From JASUTC01 sp035447925 (GTDB taxonomy: Bacteria > Thermotogota > Thermotogae > MWEM01), in contig DAOTHY010000004.1 of assembly GCA_035447925.1 (NCBI GenBank), positions 1-64,000 on the forward strand: a DNA stretch of 64,000 nt. The letters run 5' to 3'. Of the stretch, positions 25,958 to 35,349 are shown one piece after another. Each line of letters opens with the position of its first letter. Position 1 is the stretch's first letter. The notes beneath the pieces are model-generated. The model did no database searches, had not been told where the DNA came from, and worked only from the letters and a program-made list of their open reading frames with translations. The position numbers were made by a program, and so were the translations under genes.

Positions 25958-28813
25958 GTGAAAAAAGATGGAAACTGGGATGTATACCGTGTAAAAATCA
26001 GTATTATAATGGGATTGATTGGCTTTGTTCTCAATTTGGTTCCGATCAGCGTTGCAATAAATGACATTTATTTTTCCATTATTCCTGGAATTTTTACAGC
26101 CTTTTTCATCACACAAATATGGGGATTAAGATATGGTTTGTTAACAGCTATTTGTGGTAGCACTCAAACCATGTGGTGGCTCTGGTTATCCGATGGCTAT
26201 GGTTTATTTTACTCTGTTCCGGTATACACCCTGTGGATTGTCTGGCATGGCATCCTCTCTGATAAAAGAAGAAGCGATAGCAAACCGATTTTTCTCCACA
26301 GCAAGTACATACAGGAAATTGTAATCAGAGTTCCCATAGAAATTGGGTTCTGGACAATCTTCCCATTTCTCGTTTCATTCAATCCCCCTCCTTGGATCAA
26401 CGCTTCCAACAGTGTTTCGCAGCTCTTTTTAATATCCGTCAGTATCAAACATACAGCCGTTGCCTATGTTATGATGCTTTTAACAGATGTTTTAACTGGT
26501 TTTGGTTTTATCAGAAAATGGTTTAAATTGGAGGATCACAGAGGTAAACGTCATTTCATAGTGCCATTTGTTATTCTTTGGAGTGTTTTTTTCTGGATAC
26601 TTGATGGTACATTGACCAGTTTATTCTTCCTGGATTTGAAAAAATTCTACTCAACAACGCCTCTTCTTTCAACAATAGAACTGATGTTTATTCAATACCC
26701 CATCACCAATTTCTTTGTAAGGATTGTTTTTGCCGTTTTCATGTTAGCTGCTGCTTTTATTATCTATGATTTTTACCAAAAGGAAAAAAGAAAAGATATC
26801 ATCTTCAAACAGATTTTTGAAAACTCTGTCGATATGATTTTTCTAATATCATCAACGGGAAAGATTCAAAGGGTCAACAAGGCTTCAAAAGAAAAGCTTA
26901 AAGAATGTCTCCAAAAGAAATCGATTGATGAGTGTTTTATCCCAGAGTCGAATCAGGGTATTAGTCAGCAAATGATGGCCCATGGCGGTGAAGCCAGGTT
27001 TATTGCCAAAGCCGTTGATGATGAGAATATGATGTTTGATTGTGTCACCAGTTGCATCGATCAGGAAAAAAACGATTATCTATTGATAGCCAGAGACATT
27101 ACACATACACTGAAGATGAATCATCAATTGAAGATGTTAAACGACCAGCTGTTATCCAGCTATGAAGAATTGGAATCATCCTATGAAGAGATCGAGGAGA
27201 AAAGCGATACCCTCGAGGAGAAGAATCAAGTCATCGAACAAAGCAACAAAGAATTAGAGGAAGCCTTCCAAACCATCCAGCAGGCTAAGGAACGCTATGA
27301 AAGCTTGTACTGTTCAAATGAGTATATTATGCAGTCCATTCCTGAAATGATAGTCAGATTCAACAAAAAAGGCGATATTCTTTGGATGAATAAAGCCTTC
27401 AAAGCTCAGTTTGATCTGTCTGAAATCGATCGCAATATGGGGGATATCCGGGTTAACGGGGTATTGTTAATTGATGAAAAGAATTTTTTACGGGTTTGGT
27501 CAGGTGAACCTAACAAACCATTTACTATTTCAGTATCCAATGATATGATTCTTAATGTGATCAGTGTTCCCGCAGTTGAAGAGAATGAGATCATCATGAT
27601 CATGTTTGATATTACCAAAATCAGGATGCGGGAAGAATATTTCAAGAATGCAAAAAAGGCTGCAGATGAGGCAGCTGCAATGAAGGATGAATTTATCGCC
27701 AAGATCAGTCATGAGTTAAGAACACCGATGAACGGTATTGTGACGGCAGTGCATCTGATGAAGGATCTGAATCAAAGCCTTGATTGTGAAATGAAAGAAT
27801 ATCTATCCATTATTGATACTTCTTCTAAAAGGCTGATGACAACGATCAACGAATTACTGGATATCAGCAAACTTGAACGAGGACAAGATGAGATCAAATT
27901 AGAGCAAACGGATATCTACAATCTTTTAGAGAGCCTTAAAAGCGAATTTAGTGTGCTTGCTAGACGCAAGCGTTTAGCTTTTTCCGTGGAAATGGAAGGG
28001 GATGTTCCCCGCTACTGTTTTGCCGACCGGGAAAAACTGAATCATATTCTCTCCAATCTCATCTTTAACGCCATTAAATTTACATCAGAAGGTTTTGTAA
28101 AATGTGTGGTCAGGGGTGAAAAGCTCTCAGAGCAGAATTATCATTTAACGTTTTTAGTGATGGATTCAGGGATCGGCATTGCAAAAGAGGAACAGGATCT
28201 GGTATTTGAAAAGTTTACTCAAGTCGATAATTCATACACTCGTGAATATGAAGGAACGGGATTGGGATTAGCGATTAGTCAGGGAATTGCAAAAGTCCTT
28301 AATTCAAAGATAAAACTGCAAAGTGAACGGGGAAAAGGAGCGACATTCTATTTCACGATTGTGGTTTCACCGGTAATAGCCTCAGAGAATACCATTTCAA
28401 AAAAAGAGATCGATTCGGTTGAGGCCTACACGAAGAAACTAAAAAAGATTCAGCCCCTGATTTTTGTGGCTGAAGATGATCCTATCAATGCGAAACTGCT
28501 GGCAAAAGTTTTAAAAAAGGTGGGATGCCATTTGAATATTTACGAGAATGCCCTATTGTTGCTGGATGAACTCAAAACAAACATTCCGGACATCATCTTA
28601 ATGGATATACAAATGCCCGGTATGAATGGAATGGATGCGACAAAACATATTAAAGGAAATCCCAACACCAAACATATACCGGTAATTGCCCTGAGTGCGC
28701 ACGCCTTTGAGCGTGAACAAGAGAGATCGTTTAAAAGCGGTATCGATGATTATCTAACCAAACCCATCGATCAAAAACTTCTATTTAAAACGCTTCTTAA
28801 GAATCTCGAATAG
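25958..28813 (+). CDS. Membrane hybrid histidine kinase (TM domain, two PAS, HisKA, HATPase, REC)
   Basis: 951 residues. About six membrane segments occupy 12-270. PAS-like domain 1 lies about 280-380, then a coiled coil about 385-445 rich in repeated SYEELE/EE patterns, and a second PAS-like domain about 450-555. HisKA has ISHELRTPMNG with phospho-acceptor His585. HATPase motifs include NLIFNAIKFT, DSGIGI and GTGLGLAISQG. The receiver has acidic pocket EDDP and phospho-acceptor Asp883 in LMDIQMPG, and Lys in YLTKPID. It should autophosphorylate and pass phosphate to its own receiver; an HPt partner would be needed for onward relay. Start is GTG 25958 after AGGGAG. The signal sensed is unknown. 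Confidence 0.9.
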   Translation: MKKDGNWDVYRVKISIIMGLIGFVLNLVPISVAINDIYFSIIPGIFTAFFITQIWGLRYGLLTAICGSTQTMWWLWLSDGYGLFYSVPVYTLWIVWHGILSDKRRSDSKPIFLHSKYIQEIVIRVPIEIGFWTIFPFLVSFNPPPWINASNSVSQLFLISVSIKHTAVAYVMMLLTDVLTGFGFIRKWFKLEDHRGKRHFIVPFVILWSVFFWILDGTLTSLFFLDLKKFYSTTPLLSTIELMFIQYPITNFFVRIVFAVFMLAAAFIIYDFYQKEKRKDIIFKQIFENSVDMIFLISSTGKIQRVNKASKEKLKECLQKKSIDECFIPESNQGISQQMMAHGGEARFIAKAVDDENMMFDCVTSCIDQEKNDYLLIARDITHTLKMNHQLKMLNDQLLSSYEELESSYEEIEEKSDTLEEKNQVIEQSNKELEEAFQTIQQAKERYESLYCSNEYIMQSIPEMIVRFNKKGDILWMNKAFKAQFDLSEIDRNMGDIRVNGVLLIDEKNFLRVWSGEPNKPFTISVSNDMILNVISVPAVEENEIIMIMFDITKIRMREEYFKNAKKAADEAAAMKDEFIAKISHELRTPMNGIVTAVHLMKDLNQSLDCEMKEYLSIIDTSSKRLMTTINELLDISKLERGQDEIKLEQTDIYNLLESLKSEFSVLARRKRLAFSVEMEGDVPRYCFADREKLNHILSNLIFNAIKFTSEGFVKCVVRGEKLSEQNYHLTFLVMDSGIGIAKEEQDLVFEKFTQVDNSYTREYEGTGLGLAISQGIAKVLNSKIKLQSERGKGATFYFTIVVSPVIASENTISKKEIDSVEAYTKKLKKIQPLIFVAEDDPINAKLLAKVLKKVGCHLNIYENALLLLDELKTNIPDIILMDIQMPGMNGMDATKHIKGNPNTKHIPVIALSAHAFEREQERSFKSGIDDYLTKPIDQKLLFKTLLKNLE

Positions 28814-28826
28814 ACCGAATTTGTTA

Positions 28827-28835
28827 TGCTATAAT
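28827..28835 (+). promoter_or_regulatory. Extended -10 promoter for frr-uppS-cdsA-alaS
   Basis: TGCTATAAT (TATAAT 28830-28835), weak -35, about 55 nt before the frr ATG. It separates the essential-gene cluster from the kinase gene that ends at 28813. Confidence 0.65.
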
Positions 28836-28889
28836 ACATTTTGTGAAATGGCAGCTGACATACAATAACAGACAGAAAGGAGATTGATC

Positions 28890-29441
28890 ATGGACAATCA
28901 TGTGAACGGAGCAAAATCCAAAATGGAAAAAAGTGTTGAATCAATAGCTAATGAATTAAAGCACATTCGTACTGGAAGACCAAGCCCGGCTCTTTTAGAG
29001 GAAATCACTGCCGATTATTACAACACACCAACTCCCATCCCTCAACTTGCGAGTGTTTCTGTTGCCGAACGCTCTCTTGTCATTAAACCTTGGGATAAAA
29101 GCGTGCTTAAAGTCATTGAGAAAGCCATTCTCGCATCTCAGTTGGGATTAACGCCGATAAATGATGGAACCAGTATTCGCTTGAATTTTCCACCTCCGAC
29201 GGGAGAACAAAGAAAAAAGCTGGTGAAGATGGTTCACGATGTGATCGAACAGGGCAAAATATCCGTTAGAAATATCAGACGTGATGTGATAAAGGACATC
29301 AAAGAGGAACAAAAAAATGGGGACATTCCTGAAGACGATGCCCACAAGCTTGAAGACAAAATTCAAGAGCTCACAGATGAATACGTAAAAAAGATGGACG
29401 AGTTGTTTAAAGAAAAAGAAATCGAAATCATGGAAGTCTGA
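28890..29441 (+). CDS. frr: Ribosome recycling factor
   Basis: 183 residues, normal length. With EF-G it splits the post-termination ribosome. Family blocks: MEKSVESIANELKHIRTGRPSPALLE, VSVAERSLVIKPWDKSVLKVIEKAI, and RRDVIKDIKEEQKNGDIPEDDAHKLEDKIQ-type segments (each visible in order). Start is ATG 28890 with AGGAG 7 nt upstream; a TTG two codons earlier is less likely. The stop overlaps the uppS ATG by one base (TGATG). Confidence 0.98.
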   Translation: MDNHVNGAKSKMEKSVESIANELKHIRTGRPSPALLEEITADYYNTPTPIPQLASVSVAERSLVIKPWDKSVLKVIEKAILASQLGLTPINDGTSIRLNFPPPTGEQRKKLVKMVHDVIEQGKISVRNIRRDVIKDIKEEQKNGDIPEDDAHKLEDKIQELTDEYVKKMDELFKEKEIEIMEV

Positions 29442-30178
29442 TGTCATCGGGTTTGAAACAGGAAAATGTTCTGAGGATACCAAAACATTTGGCTTTTATC
29501 ATGGATGGTAATGGAAGATGGGCAAAAAACAAAGGACTTGACCGATCTGAAGGGCATGCAGCCGGGGCTGAAGTAGCGGAGCAAATGGTCAGGAATTGTC
29601 ATGAGATGGGTATCAAATATTGTACCCTATATGCTTTTTCAACGGAGAATTGGAAACGCCCCAGCGAAGAAGTGGCTTTTTTGTTTCAGACATTGATTTA
29701 TTATCTCGAAAAAAAATCACCTGAGATGATTGAAAAGGGTGTCAGAATAAGGTTTAGTGGACACATTGAGGCATTGCCTCAAGAAGCATATGCATGTGCC
29801 ATGGACATCGAAAACAGGTCAGGTCATTGTGAGCGGTTTCACATGATAATCGCTTTGAATTATGGGGGACGGCAGGAGATTTGGGATGCTGCGTTGCGCC
29901 TATATCAAGCACTCGAAAAAGGAGAATGCCGACTGGATACTCTGGAACAGGATCAACCGGAACGGTTCAGACATTATCTCTACCTTCCGGATGTTCCAGA
30001 TCCGGATCTGTTGATCAGAACGGGTGGAGAGATGAGAATCAGCAATTTTCTGCTCTGGCAATTGGCGTACACCGAATTGATCTTTACCGACATCTTGTGG
30101 CCGGATCTTAACCAAGAAGTCCTGATTAAGCTTTTGGAAGACTATTCAAAAAGAGAAAGACGATTTGGCGGTTTGTGA
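29441..30178 (+). CDS. uppS: Undecaprenyl diphosphate synthase (cis-prenyltransferase)
   Basis: 245 residues. It condenses isopentenyl diphosphates with farnesyl diphosphate to the lipid carrier for cell-wall synthesis. Motifs: FIMDGNGRWAK with the catalytic Asp about residue 23, GHAAGAE, TLYAFSTENWKRP, and LLIRTGGEMRISNFLLWQ near the C-terminus (RxGGExRxSNFLxWQ signature). It overlaps frr by 1 nt and precedes cdsA, the common bacterial order frr-uppS-cdsA. Confidence 0.98.
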   Translation: MSSGLKQENVLRIPKHLAFIMDGNGRWAKNKGLDRSEGHAAGAEVAEQMVRNCHEMGIKYCTLYAFSTENWKRPSEEVAFLFQTLIYYLEKKSPEMIEKGVRIRFSGHIEALPQEAYACAMDIENRSGHCERFHMIIALNYGGRQEIWDAALRLYQALEKGECRLDTLEQDQPERFRHYLYLPDVPDPDLLIRTGGEMRISNFLLWQLAYTELIFTDILWPDLNQEVLIKLLEDYSKRERRFGGL

Positions 30179-30230
30179 GTTCAGTTTTTGATGAGAAATA
30201 GTCATTTTTTTATTTTTTGGAGTTGATAAC

Positions 30231-31118
30231 TTGTCACCGGATAAAAAAGAACTGAGAAACAGATGGAAATACGGTATCTTGTTTGGAACAGCATCCGTAT
30301 TGTTGCTGTACAATTACTGGACCATTGTTTTCTTAGGCTTTTTAGCAAGTCTAACAGCAGGCTTAGAGTATGTAAAATTGTTATTCGGTGCTTACAAACG
30401 GACTAATGAATACCCCAAAGTGTTGGCTGGTGAAATTGGAGTCCTGACAGTTTTAATCCCCGGGACTTTTTTGTTATCTGGGATATGTATTTTTTTTGGT
30501 CGCATCGACTTTTTAGTCATTCTATATGCCTTGGTGATCCCTGTTCTGGGAGGAATAGGTGTTTTTGTCTATCAGGATCATGCAAAAATCAACGAGATCA
30601 TGAACAATGTGATTTTGGGAATCTTTTATATTGCGTTGCCTTTGGCTTGTATTTTGTACATTTACAGGACATACGGATGGATTTATTCGCTGTATGCGAT
30701 TACTTCTCCCTGGTTATTTGATTCTTTTGCTTTTTTTGTTGGGATCAAATACGGCAAACATAAACTGATGCCGAAAATCAGTCCTAAAAAAACGGTAGAG
30801 GGTTTATTGGGGGGGATGTTCTTCACTTTTTTAGGCTTGATTTTGATCACTGTTTTATTAAATTGGATCTATCCTGCTATCAGTTTTTTCGGAAATGGCC
30901 GGGGAATTCAATTATCGGTATTGGAACTTTTGTTATTAACGCTTTTCATTACCTGGGGAGCAACATTGGGTGATTTATACGAATCATCCATTAAACGGTA
31001 TCATCAAACCAAGGATTCGGGTGATATTATGCCCGGACATGGTGGTTTATTGGATAGAATAGACTCCTTGGTTTTTGTTGGACCCATGACGTTGTTACTT
31101 CTATTAATGATTAAATAA
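30231..31118 (+). CDS. cdsA: Phosphatidate cytidylyltransferase
   Basis: 295 residues, integral membrane enzyme that makes CDP-diacylglycerol from phosphatidate and CTP. About seven hydrophobic helices are seen from residue 15 on. The C-terminal CdsA signature is present: LGDLYESSIKRYHQTKDSG then PGHGGLLDRIDSL. Start is TTG 30231 with TGGAG 8 nt upstream. The stop TAA overlaps an ATG at 31118 that could begin alaS, though I favour a later alaS start. Confidence 0.95.
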   Translation: MSPDKKELRNRWKYGILFGTASVLLLYNYWTIVFLGFLASLTAGLEYVKLLFGAYKRTNEYPKVLAGEIGVLTVLIPGTFLLSGICIFFGRIDFLVILYALVIPVLGGIGVFVYQDHAKINEIMNNVILGIFYIALPLACILYIYRTYGWIYSLYAITSPWLFDSFAFFVGIKYGKHKLMPKISPKKTVEGLLGGMFFTFLGLILITVLLNWIYPAISFFGNGRGIQLSVLELLLLTLFITWGATLGDLYESSIKRYHQTKDSGDIMPGHGGLLDRIDSLVFVGPMTLLLLLMIK

Positions 31119-31141
31119 TGGACATCGGAGGTCAGTTAACT

Positions 31142-33799
31142 TTGAAATACATGACAGCGGCTCAAATCAGAGAACGTTTTTTAACCTTTTACGAGACAAA
31201 AAATCATGTCAGAATGCCCAGTTCATCCCTGATTCCAAATGATCCCCAATTGCTGTTTACCATTGCTGGGATGGTACAATTCAAGCCAATTTTTTGGGGA
31301 AAGGTAAAACCGATACACAAAAGAGTTACCACCTGTCAAAAATGTGTACGTACAAACGATATCGATGAGGTTGGAAAGACCAAACGCCATCATACCTTTT
31401 TTGAAATGCTTGGGAATTTCTCATTCGGGGATTATTTTAAAAAAGAGGCGATTCAATGGGCTTGGGAGTTTGCAACTGTTGAGTTGGAAATGCCACAGGA
31501 AAGACTTTGGGTCAGCGTTTACGAAGAAGATGATGAGGCTTTTGCCATCTGGCGGGATATGATCGGTTTTCCTGAAAATAAGATTATCAGATTGGGTAAG
31601 AAAGACAATTATTGGGGTCCTGCTGGTCCCACCGGACCATGCGGTCCGTGTTCAGAGATCTTTTTCGATACCGGTGTAAATCCTGATTGTCCCGATCCTG
31701 ATCATTGCAGCCCGGCTTGTGACTGCGGTCGTTTTTTGGAATTTTACAACTTGGTGTTTACTGAATTCAATTACAATGAGGATGGAACCTACACCCCGTT
31801 GGCAAGAAAAAATATCGATACCGGCCTGGGTTTAGAAAGACTTACATCTATCATCCAGGGTGTGGCATCAAATTTTGAAACCGATTTGTTTAAGCCCATC
31901 ATTTCCAAGGCACAAGGTCTCACAGGGATGGATTATCATAACAGCAAAGAAGAGATGACAGCTTTGAGGGTTATTTCGGATCATGTACGATCGGCTGTGT
32001 TTATGATTTGTGATGGTGTTATTCCATCAAATGAGGGAAGAGGATATGTTTTAAAACGAATCATTCGACGCGCCCTGACGTTTGGGTGGATTCACGGAAT
32101 GAAAGATCCTTTTATTTTCAAATTAGTGGAGCCGGTTGTGGACATCATGGGTAATCATTATCCGGAACTGAATGAAAAAAGGGAAATCATCACCCAGATC
32201 ATTCTGGAGGAGGAGAAGAAGTTTGTTCGGACCATGGAACAAGGTTTGGAAATGATTGATCAATTGCTGTCCAAGTCTAAAAATGAAAAGGGTGAAAAAG
32301 CCGCATTAAGTGCAGCGGATGCTTTTAAGTTGTATGATACGTATGGTTTTCCTGTAGAAGTGACCAGTGAAATAGCTGCAGAGAAGGGTGTTCGTGTGGA
32401 TTTGGACGGGTACAACGAGCTGATGAATCAACAGAGAAAACAAGCCAGAGATGCCAGGGGAGAAAAAGAATACACAAAAGTAGCCAAGGTTTACGAACTG
32501 CTCAATCCTGACGCTATTTCTTCGATTGAGTTTATTGGTTACGACAGATTGTCCGAGGATTCGCAGGTATTATTCATTTTAAAAGACGATGAGCTGGTAG
32601 ATGAGATCAGCATGGGGCAAATTGGAGATGTGGTGGTGCGCATTACGCCTTTTTATGATGAAAAAGGCGGGCAGGTATCAGATAAAGGGATTATTTATAA
32701 CTCGTTGTTCCGGGCAAATGTTCTCGATGTGTTCAATCCCTACAACAAAGTCATCGTTCACCGTGTCAGAGTGGATAAGGGAAGGTTGAAAAAAGGGGAC
32801 AAGGTAACCCTGGAAGTAGATAACATGACACGTTTGGCAACAGCCAGAAACCACAGTGCCACTCATTTGCTACACGAAGCTTTGAAAAGAGTGTTAGGTT
32901 CCCATGTCAAACAGGCGGGTTCGTTGGTGTCGCCCAATCGTATGAGATTTGACTTTTCTCATTTTAAGCCCCTGAGCTCTGATGAGGTCGAACGGATTGA
33001 ACAACTGGTAAACGAGCAGATCATGCGTGCAATGAGTGTGAACACAGATATCATGAACTTAGAAGATGCAAAAAAATCAGGGGTTATCGCCTTGTTCGAT
33101 GATAAATATTCCAATACAGTTCGAGTGGTTAGAATGGGTGACTTCAGCGCAGAACTTTGTGGGGGTACCCATGTTAAAAATACGGGTCAGATTGGTTTGT
33201 TTAAAATTAAAAGCGAAACCGGTATTTCCTCCGGTGTCAGAAGAATAGAAGGAAGCACAGGATTTAACAGTATTGAAATGATTGATGAACAGCAAAAGAT
33301 CCTGATGGATATTTCAACCCAAATAGGTTCGGAGATTTCTGCTCTGAGTGAGAATGTTAAAAAAATAATGGAGCAAAACCGTGAAATGCAAAGAAAGTCA
33401 GCTGAACTGGAAGAAAAACTCAGTCGTCAAAACATTAAAGATATCCTTGAAAGCCGAATTAAAACAGTCGATGGAATCAAGTATCTGTCAATTGTTCAGG
33501 AAGATTCAAATCCGAATGTGATGCGTACTGTGGCGGATAATGCCATTAAAAAGCTGCAAGGTGGCGTAATTTGCATTTTCAACAAACAGCCTCAAACGGT
33601 TTCCTTTATCATCAAAGTTAGCGATGAAATAGCTGGGAAACGTGTCCATGCAGGGAAAATGGCGAAAAAACTTGCTGCCATTCTTGGTGGTGGGGGAGGC
33701 GGAAGACCTGATTTTGCACAAGCGGGTGGGAAAAAGGTTGAAAACCTGAATCAAGCGATTGAATCGTTGCCTGAAATTATTCAAGATGCCTCCTCGTAG
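31142..33799 (+). CDS. alaS: Alanyl-tRNA synthetase
   Basis: 885 residues, full-length class II enzyme. The catalytic domain begins MTAAQIRERFL with motif 2 region (RTNDIDEVGKTKRHHTFFEMLGNFSFGDYF) and motif 3 (GLGLERL). The editing domain has zinc-binding HSATHLLH and CGGTHV. The C-terminal C-Ala/DHHA1 domain ends in GGGGGGRPDFAQAGG. The best start is TTG 31142, 9 nt after a GGAGGT that itself lies downstream of the ATG at 31118; the ATG would add eight residues and has no clear ribosome site. The product also supplies Ala-tRNA for RqcH-type alanine tailing, whose factor is encoded at 51.3 kb. Confidence 0.97.
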   Translation: MKYMTAAQIRERFLTFYETKNHVRMPSSSLIPNDPQLLFTIAGMVQFKPIFWGKVKPIHKRVTTCQKCVRTNDIDEVGKTKRHHTFFEMLGNFSFGDYFKKEAIQWAWEFATVELEMPQERLWVSVYEEDDEAFAIWRDMIGFPENKIIRLGKKDNYWGPAGPTGPCGPCSEIFFDTGVNPDCPDPDHCSPACDCGRFLEFYNLVFTEFNYNEDGTYTPLARKNIDTGLGLERLTSIIQGVASNFETDLFKPIISKAQGLTGMDYHNSKEEMTALRVISDHVRSAVFMICDGVIPSNEGRGYVLKRIIRRALTFGWIHGMKDPFIFKLVEPVVDIMGNHYPELNEKREIITQIILEEEKKFVRTMEQGLEMIDQLLSKSKNEKGEKAALSAADAFKLYDTYGFPVEVTSEIAAEKGVRVDLDGYNELMNQQRKQARDARGEKEYTKVAKVYELLNPDAISSIEFIGYDRLSEDSQVLFILKDDELVDEISMGQIGDVVVRITPFYDEKGGQVSDKGIIYNSLFRANVLDVFNPYNKVIVHRVRVDKGRLKKGDKVTLEVDNMTRLATARNHSATHLLHEALKRVLGSHVKQAGSLVSPNRMRFDFSHFKPLSSDEVERIEQLVNEQIMRAMSVNTDIMNLEDAKKSGVIALFDDKYSNTVRVVRMGDFSAELCGGTHVKNTGQIGLFKIKSETGISSGVRRIEGSTGFNSIEMIDEQQKILMDISTQIGSEISALSENVKKIMEQNREMQRKSAELEEKLSRQNIKDILESRIKTVDGIKYLSIVQEDSNPNVMRTVADNAIKKLQGGVICIFNKQPQTVSFIIKVSDEIAGKRVHAGKMAKKLAAILGGGGGGRPDFAQAGGKKVENLNQAIESLPEIIQDASS

Positions 33800-34307
33800 A
33801 ATTGTTATCAGGGGCGACCGGGGAAGTGGGAAAACCACAATATTTCAATCTGCCTTGTCATTTATGGAGAATCATCCTTTGGCTTACCAGGGATATCGGA
33901 CGTTTTTTAATGACGGGTATCAACTGAGATTACAATGGATAAACTTGGAATATCAATCAATTGTGATGGCTCAAAAGACCGGAAAGCAATCCATGAAGCC
34001 CTTTTTCCTGCGGTTGGATGAGATTGGTGAGATTCTTCAGCAAACAACTATGATTTCTAAAATATTTGTATCTGATGAGATTGGATTTTTAGAACAATTC
34101 TCATTATCCATGCAGAGGGGTATCATCAAAGCCATAACAGATGCCCCTTTTTCCATTATGACACTGAAAAAAGAGAATTATCCCTTTTTAAAGCAAATTA
34201 TCGCAATGGATGATTTAATCCTGTTCGATTTGGACGAATACGACAGGCATCAAAAAGATGCTCTCCTTCAAAAGATAATGGAAATCATCCAAACACAGGT
34301 TAAATAA
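33786..34307 (+). CDS. THEP1-like nucleoside-triphosphatase
   Basis: 173 residues. Walker A GDRGSGKTT is at 10-18, and VSDEIGFLEQFS about 96-107 matches the DEIG(x)4-FS motif of the THEP1/NTPase-1 family, which hydrolyses nucleotides of unknown physiological purpose in thermophilic archaea and Thermotogota. Start ATG 33786 lies inside the end of alaS (14-nt overlap), with AAG..-type weak ribosome site, so it relies on coupling. An ATG at 33759 is possible but adds ten residues before the family start. Asparaginase follows 27 nt later. Confidence 0.75.
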   Translation: MPPRRIVIRGDRGSGKTTIFQSALSFMENHPLAYQGYRTFFNDGYQLRLQWINLEYQSIVMAQKTGKQSMKPFFLRLDEIGEILQQTTMISKIFVSDEIGFLEQFSLSMQRGIIKAITDAPFSIMTLKKENYPFLKQIIAMDDLILFDLDEYDRHQKDALLQKIMEIIQTQVK

Positions 34308-34334
34308 ATAAACGGAAAGAATACGGGGGACAAA

Positions 34335-35336
34335 ATGAAAAAAAAGATTTACATTATTACTACCGGTGGAACGATTGCCATGCGAAAAGAAAGCGATGTA
34401 GTGATTCCTTCCCGGCTGGGAAACCAAAAAATATCGGAGCTCACAGGTTTAGAGAAATTCGGAAAGATCGAAACCATAGATTTTTGCAATCTTCCCAGTC
34501 CGCATATGACCCCTCAAAAAATGTTTGAGCTCTCACAATTGGTTCAACAGCTTGTCGATATGCCGGAGGTATCCGGTGTTGTCATCACCCATGGTACCGA
34601 TACACTTGAGGAAACCGCTTATATGCTGGATTTAACTGTAAAGACAAAAAAACCCATTGTGTTGACGGCTGCGATGAGAAATATCAACGAACTGGGAACC
34701 GATGGGCCCAGAAACGTTTTTTCATCGGTAGAAGTTGCCGCTTCGAAATACTCCGTTGGATGTGGGACGGTCATCTGTTTAAACGACGAGATTCATGCAG
34801 CCCGTGAAGTTACGAAAACCTACACCAGCAACGTGGCTACTTTTGATTCACCTGGATTTGGACCTTTGGGGATTGTGGATGAAGATGGTGTTTTCTTTTT
34901 CAGAAAGTCACTAAGGCGCATGTATATCAAAACGGAAGCCATTGAGTCAAAGACCTGTTTAATCAAGACTTTTACCGGAGATAAAGGTGAATTCATCGAT
35001 TTTGCCAGGGAACAGGGGACAAAAGGGATCGTTCTAGAAGGTTTTGGCAGAGGTAATGTGCCACCGGAACTGATGAGCCCGGTGAAACGATGTATTGAAC
35101 AGAAAATTCCCATTGTTTTGGTTTCCAGGTGCTATAAGGGTAGGGTCTTGGATATATACGGATATGAAGGTGGTGGAGCTTCTTTAAAGAAAGCCGGCGT
35201 GATATTGGGACATGAGCAAAGCAGTCAAAAGGCAAAGATTAAATTGATGGTTCTGCTGGGTAGTTCAAAGAGTGTGGAAGAGATCAGGGAAGCCTTCGAA
35301 ATATCCACCTATGAACCCGATACGAGGGCTTTTTAG
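34335..35336 (+). CDS. ansA: L-asparaginase
   Basis: 333 residues, type I/II asparaginase fold. Both catalytic threonine motifs are present: TTGGTIAM about residues 9-16 and HGTDTLEETAY about 83-93, and the GTDGPRN loop is conserved. No signal peptide, so cytoplasmic, giving aspartate and ammonia from asparagine. GGGGGAC ribosome site. It lies between the THEP1-like gene and a secreted protein, 13 nt before the latter. Confidence 0.93.
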   Translation: MKKKIYIITTGGTIAMRKESDVVIPSRLGNQKISELTGLEKFGKIETIDFCNLPSPHMTPQKMFELSQLVQQLVDMPEVSGVVITHGTDTLEETAYMLDLTVKTKKPIVLTAAMRNINELGTDGPRNVFSSVEVAASKYSVGCGTVICLNDEIHAAREVTKTYTSNVATFDSPGFGPLGIVDEDGVFFFRKSLRRMYIKTEAIESKTCLIKTFTGDKGEFIDFAREQGTKGIVLEGFGRGNVPPELMSPVKRCIEQKIPIVLVSRCYKGRVLDIYGYEGGGASLKKAGVILGHEQSSQKAKIKLMVLLGSSKSVEEIREAFEISTYEPDTRAF

Positions 35337-35349
35337 GGGGTGAAAATTT

